Positions 60,901 through 64,000 of a DNA stretch of 64,000 nucleotides are shown piece by piece. Location of the stretch: the NCBI GenBank assembly GCA_964030785.1, contig OZ034971.1, positions 11,212,579 to 11,276,578 of the forward strand, written 5' to 3'. The stretch comes from Siderastrea siderea. Its lineage: Eukaryota; Cnidaria; Anthozoa; Scleractinia; Rhizangiidae. Positions within the stretch are counted from its first letter, which is position 1; every line of letters starts with the position of its first letter. The notes under the pieces are model-generated. The model saw only the letters and a program-made list of their open reading frames with translations, made no database searches and was not told the DNA's origin. Position numbers and translations under genes: made by a program.

Positions 60901-62992
60901 AAGGAGCAAAACCAAGCCAACGAAGGGAATGCTCAACATCTGGTTGAAGTGGCTTGTACATGTCTCTGGAAAAACACCTCAATTTACAGTGACTCACAGA
61001 CCGTTTTAAGTTGAAACTCCGACCACATGAATAAGATGTGGGATTTGGCAAGAAACAAAAATTATTTAGATCTGGAGGCCATCCATGATCTTGACCACAA
61101 AATGCCTTTTCATTTAGAAAACCAACTTAAGCCTGGTTCTCATATGCTGCCAAACTACCAGCGACATAGCCGCCGGGTTCTGCCTGGGATACTGGTCCAA
61201 CATATGTGAACATACGCCGCCGGCAACAACAACCATCGCAGGCCTTTACTGCTGCCAAGCCTGTGAAGTTGACTTGAGTTCAACTTCGCAGGCATGTCGG
61301 CGGTTTTTCCAGAATGCCGGTGAAAAAAATTTTATGTGAACGGAGCTGGCAATCAGTCGGTGATCAATGTATCCTTGTTTATTGAAGGATAGTTAAAAAC
61401 AGCGCCAAACAATACCATTTTAGCACGCTTTTTTAAGTTCATCGGTGGCACGTCTCAGGTACATCTGCGCCACCATTGCAATGCACTTGGGATGAAAAAT
61501 CATGTCAACTGGTGACTACAACGCAGGTCATCGCAGGTAGGTCGGTGGCATATGAGAACCAGGCTTTATGGGAGGTGGTGATAACAATAATGATAATGAA
61601 AATGAAAATGATTGTTTTCCTGACTAGTGATAATTGGCCACAAAGCACAAACCTTTAGCTCTTCTAGTTGTTCAGCATTTTGAACATCAACATTCGTCTG
61701 CTTCACAACTACTAATGTTTTAGATGGGTAGTGACGAGCCACAAACACTTTAGAAAGCCCTCCAAAGCCTTGACCTGAAAAAAGATGCTAAATTATAGCA
61801 ATCTATAACATTAAAAATATCTATTGGCATCAGATAATTAATACAGAAGCAGGGCGCAAACCCTGGTTTTGATGTATCTCTAATTTTCATTGTGTGATCT
61901 AACAGGGTCTTGCAATGCAATTAAGGTGTTAAGTGGTGACCACAGAATCCAAATTGCTCCAACTTAGCTCCACTTGAACTTACTCAAGCAAAGCATGAAT
62001 ACTTTCTTTTGCTCTCTGTTTGTACCAATTGAAATGTAACACATGAAAAGCCCCAGGGGCATTAGACCCCGCCATTTCCCCCCCTGGGGGTGTAAAATAT
62101 GTTATCATAATGGTCACTCAAGATACAAGCTCTAGCCTGTGTAGTGAAAGACACAACAAGTATTTGTTTGGCTGAGCAAAAACCCAAGGTCTGGGGCAAG
62201 TAAAAAAAAAAAAAAACGGGTATAACTGGATCCTGTCCTGATGGCGGGGTAATAAATTAAACAAGCATCTGGTCCTCTGTAACATTAAGTAACAGGTTAA
62301 TTCTTGGAATTTAAGCTCTCACAACAAGAAATAAAATTTAGAAAGAACTGTGTTTGCTACATGATAAACAGCTTGCAACAACAACTTAATTGCAGCAATT
62401 TGGATTCTAAGGCCAAGTTGGCACTTTCTCATTTTTTTGTACTTTTTCCACAAGCCCTTCAGTTGTCCCTAGTTTAAGCCAAAGTTCAGCTGACAACCTC
62501 TAAAAAATATTGTGGATTTTCGAAAGCAATTAAGTAATTGATCTATTAGAGCAGTTTTCAAATGAGTGTCATAAAATGAAAACCAAAGTAATAATTACTC
62601 TATCTGATCACAACCGGAACAAAAAAATCAAAATTGACCAATCAGAAATTGAAAAAAGTACTAGTAATTAGCATCAAGCACAGCAAAATGCAGCAAAATG
62701 GTTTTGGTTTAACTTCTGATTGGTTGAGAAAATGGCGCAAAATTTTTTATCCAATAAGAAAGCAAAGTAAAGCAAAACCAAAGCAAACACAACAAATACT
62801 TTCGACATTCATTTGAAAACTGCTCTATTTCAATATTAAATCAACAATTAATCTAACATTAAGGTTAGAAATTTGAAAATATTTAAGTCTAGCATTCTCA
62901 CCAATAAAGCTCAGAAGTCTGTAATCTTCAGGATTTGGAAGGCAAGTCACTCTGGGCTGGTGACTGTTTAAAACCTCTTGAGACATTGCTGG
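54926..62992 (-). CDS. STRAD: STRAD pseudokinase (STE20-related adaptor), 3' exons not found
   Basis: Seven exons on -: 62902-62992 (ATG at 62986), 61653-61774, 60446-60554, 59312-59435, 58112-58292, 57377-57481, 54926-55111. From the ATG they join to an open frame of 912 bases (304 codons). Order: '[19 protein letters not shown]' loop, '[20 protein letters not shown]', '[21 protein letters not shown]', '[10 protein letters not shown]' in place of DFG, '[12 protein letters not shown]', '[17 protein letters not shown]', '[16 protein letters not shown]'. HRD reads HRA and DFG is gone, as in STRADA/B, which bind and activate LKB1 (STK11) together with MO25. The vertebrate protein continues with a last C-lobe block and a C-terminal WEF motif; neither was found downstream. 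A further 5' exon is possible, as the first one has an acceptor-like CTTCAG just before 62992. Introns carry several MITEs. Confidence 0.85.
55245..55369. mobile_element. MITE in STRAD intron (GTCTTGTGCCTCTTTTTCAA ends)
   Basis: GTCTTGTGCCTCTTTTTCAA at the left faces TTGAAAAAGAGGCACAAGAC at the right, exact over 20 bases; about 125 bases. Confidence 0.8.
55475..55927. mobile_element. GCGCCGC-type MITE in STRAD intron
   Basis: ACCGTATTCACTCGATTAAA at the left faces TTTAATCGAGTAAATATGAT at the right; inside, CGATTAAACGCCGC / AATAAACGCCGC motifs occur in both orientations. Related fragments lie at 40,925-41,020 and 63,636-63,735. Confidence 0.75.
55928..57376. other. Large STRAD intron, remaining part
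   Basis: No exon recognised between 55,928 and 57,376; 57,090-57,190 is another copy of the dispersed repeat seen at 7,100, 17,900, 39,100 and 51,050. Confidence 0.5.
57686..57833. mobile_element. MITE with CCAGGCTCTCAGA ends, copy 1
   Basis: Begins CCAGGCTCTCAGACAG and ends with a degenerate CTCGGAGCCTTG; the interior ('gggaaaagcgggtgg...cattttctcaattt') matches copy 2. Confidence 0.6.
58392..58450. repeat. (AAGAT)n microsatellite
   Basis: About ten AAGAT/AAGAC units in a STRAD intron. Confidence 0.85.
58982..59152. mobile_element. MITE with CAGGCTCTCAGATAGT ends, copy 2
   Basis: CAGGCTCTCAGATAGTAGGG faces CCCCACTATCCTGGAGCCTG: inverted ends of about 20 bases with few mismatches; about 170 bases. 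Confidence 0.7.
61130..61565. mobile_element. MITE with AGCCTGGTTCTCATATG ends and TTA target duplication
   Basis: AGCCTGGTTCTCATATGCTGCC faces GGTGGCATATGAGAACCAGGCT; flanking TTA at 61127-61129 and 61566-61568. A 3-base TTA duplication points to PIF/Harbinger. It lies in the STRAD intron between exons 60446-60554 and 61653-61774. Confidence 0.8.
62547..62827. mobile_element. MITE with TAGAGCAGTTTTCAAATGAG ends
   Basis: TAGAGCAGTTTTCAAATGAG faces CATTCATTTGAAAACTGCTCTA. About 280 bases, flanked by TA-like ends, 74 bases downstream (in + coordinates, before) of the first STRAD exon; an inner 'CAATCAGAA' inverted pair is present. Confidence 0.75.
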
Positions 62993-63079
62993 CTGAAGTG
63001 AAGATTGCTGTTTGCATCAGATTTAATACAGAAATAAGGAAAAGAAATCACATTTGTAAACTACCTTATCACGGGTCTC

Positions 63080-63165
63080 CCTGAAGCTTGTAGGTTAGTG
63101 CATATGACTTTTGTTCCAAAGATCATGGGCTCAATTCCTGTCTGGGCCACTCAGATTTTTTCTTT
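63080..63165 (+). mobile_element. tRNA-derived SINE fragment
   Basis: 'TGTAGGTTAGTGCATATGAC' (box-A-like), 'GGGCTCAATTCCTGTC' (box-B-like), then 'TGGGCCACTCAGATTTTTTC' as tail. No cloverleaf closes. Just upstream of the STRAD 5' end, on the opposite strand. Confidence 0.5.
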
Positions 63166-63328
63166 GTCCTACACTACTGACATACTGAATATCATATCTT
63201 TAAATAATTTACCACCTTTTGTTCTTTACTACAAAAGTTTTTTTTTAATCCACAAAATTTTACAACAATCCAAGATTAAAATATTTCACAGTGAGTAATC
63301 CTACTAATCCTGTACTGTTTAACATACA

Positions 63329-63461
63329 GTATATATGTTGTGGTTCAATTTTATCCTTGGTTCAATTTTTACTTTCCTTTGTTTTTATGTTCATTATCAT
63401 ACATTACAAGACATGTACAAAAATTAAACAAAGGAAAATAAAATTTGAACCACAACATATA
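63329..63461. mobile_element. MITE with GTATATATGTTGTGGTTCAA ends
   Basis: GTATATATGTTGTGGTTCAA faces TTGAACCACAACATATACAA, with inner TTTCCTTTGTTT / AAACAAAGGAAA. About 133 bases. Confidence 0.75.
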
Positions 63462-63635
63462 CAAACATATACACAAGTTTTGCTCTAAATCACTTTACAG
63501 GGTTTTTTAAATCAACATTGCTGACTAGTCATTAAATGTCTATAAAAGCTGAGATGGGACACTTTGAAAAAAGAGTGTTTGGTATATATTTTGTCTAGTT
63601 CTTTAATTGCTGCCACCTCAAATACTGTATTTCCT

Positions 63636-63735
63636 CGAATGAGCGCCCACGCTCTAATAAGCACCATACCCTGAATAAGCGCCCACCCCCTTGACCATAA
63701 CATCAAACAAGCGCCTCCTCGAATAAGTGCCCCCC
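63636..63735. repeat. GCGCCC-rich MITE fragment
   Basis: 'CTCGAATGAGCGCCCACGC', 'GAATAAGCGCCCACCC' and 'CTCGAATAAGTGCCCCC' repeat in one orientation; one end of the same family as 55,475-55,927. Confidence 0.5.
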
Positions 63736-64000
63736 CCCTCCCCTCTCACTTTCTTAAATAGTAGGGATACAAGGAACCCTGTCACTCTATTTATGACTTT
63801 TTAAGCTTCAGCTACAGCGGCATCAGTACAGGAGAATAGTTTCTTTTCCATTAAGTCACTTCCAGTTATTTTTTTTCTCCATGTGCTTGTAGAGTTCTTT
63901 CATGTGTCTAACCTGTTCTTTTAATTTTTGTCCTACTGCCGTGCTCTTGGTAAATGCCGTAAACTTCCCAGGAATAACTAGACCAATCTCTAGTCTTCGA

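Noticed and set aside
1..64000. CRISPR arrays, operons, bacterial promoters or rRNA genes
   Set aside because: No regularly spaced repeats, no operon-like gene packing and no rRNA sequence; spliced genes show eukaryotic DNA.

Overview
The window reads as nuclear DNA of a cnidarian, most likely a reef-building coral or another anthozoan. The reasons are: AT-rich, intron-rich genes with canonical GT/AG junctions; a very high density of short inverted-repeat transposons; Penelope-like and LINE debris; and three copies of a secreted PAN/EGF protein that I recognise as the coral 'uncharacterized skeletal organic matrix protein 5' (USOM5) type. There is no bacterial organisation, operon or CRISPR array.

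Layout. (1) 1-2805: the last two exons of an amidase-signature enzyme on the + strand; its start lies outside the window. (2) 2.8-6.0 kb: repeats only, namely a degenerate minisatellite, a pogo-like MITE and an inverted pair of tRNA-derived SINEs. (3) 6.0-40.4 kb: a large segmental duplication. Unit A (about 5,995-14,830) and unit B (about 16,410-25,360) lie head to tail, and unit C (about 27,745-40,360) is an inverted copy of B, so B and C form a large imperfect palindrome around a 2.4 kb spacer. Each unit carries one six-exon USOM5-like gene (A and B on -, C on +). All three copies are damaged, each by different lesions. An extra signal-peptide exon without the rest of a gene lies between A and B. 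Insertions present in one unit and absent from another give empty sites: a 293-bp foldback element with a 9-bp target duplication in B; and in C a LINE, a 1,973-bp Harbinger-like element and a Penelope-like terminal fragment with a hammerhead-like core. (4) 40.3-43.4 kb: palindromes and MITEs. (5) 43,560-45,065: an intronless, intact gene for a type II membrane protein resembling O-fucosyltransferases. (6) 45.7-47.1 kb: a Tc1/mariner-like element with a paired-type HTH reading frame and a nested foldback. (7) 47-54.8 kb: mostly gene-free, with Penelope RT debris, tRNA-like debris and MITEs. (8) 54,926-62,992: seven exons of a STRAD (STE20-related pseudokinase adaptor) gene on the - strand, adding up to an open 304-codon frame; the 3' exons were not found. 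Its introns are full of MITEs. (9) The last kilobase holds a SINE and MITEs.

The genes are unrelated in function: a metabolic amidase, a secreted/skeletal-matrix family, a Golgi-type glycosyltransferase-like protein, and the LKB1 adaptor. The most informative part is the 34 kb duplication, where three alignable copies allow lesions and transposon insertions to be polarised by eye. All homology statements come from reading the sequence and recalled family knowledge; no search was run.
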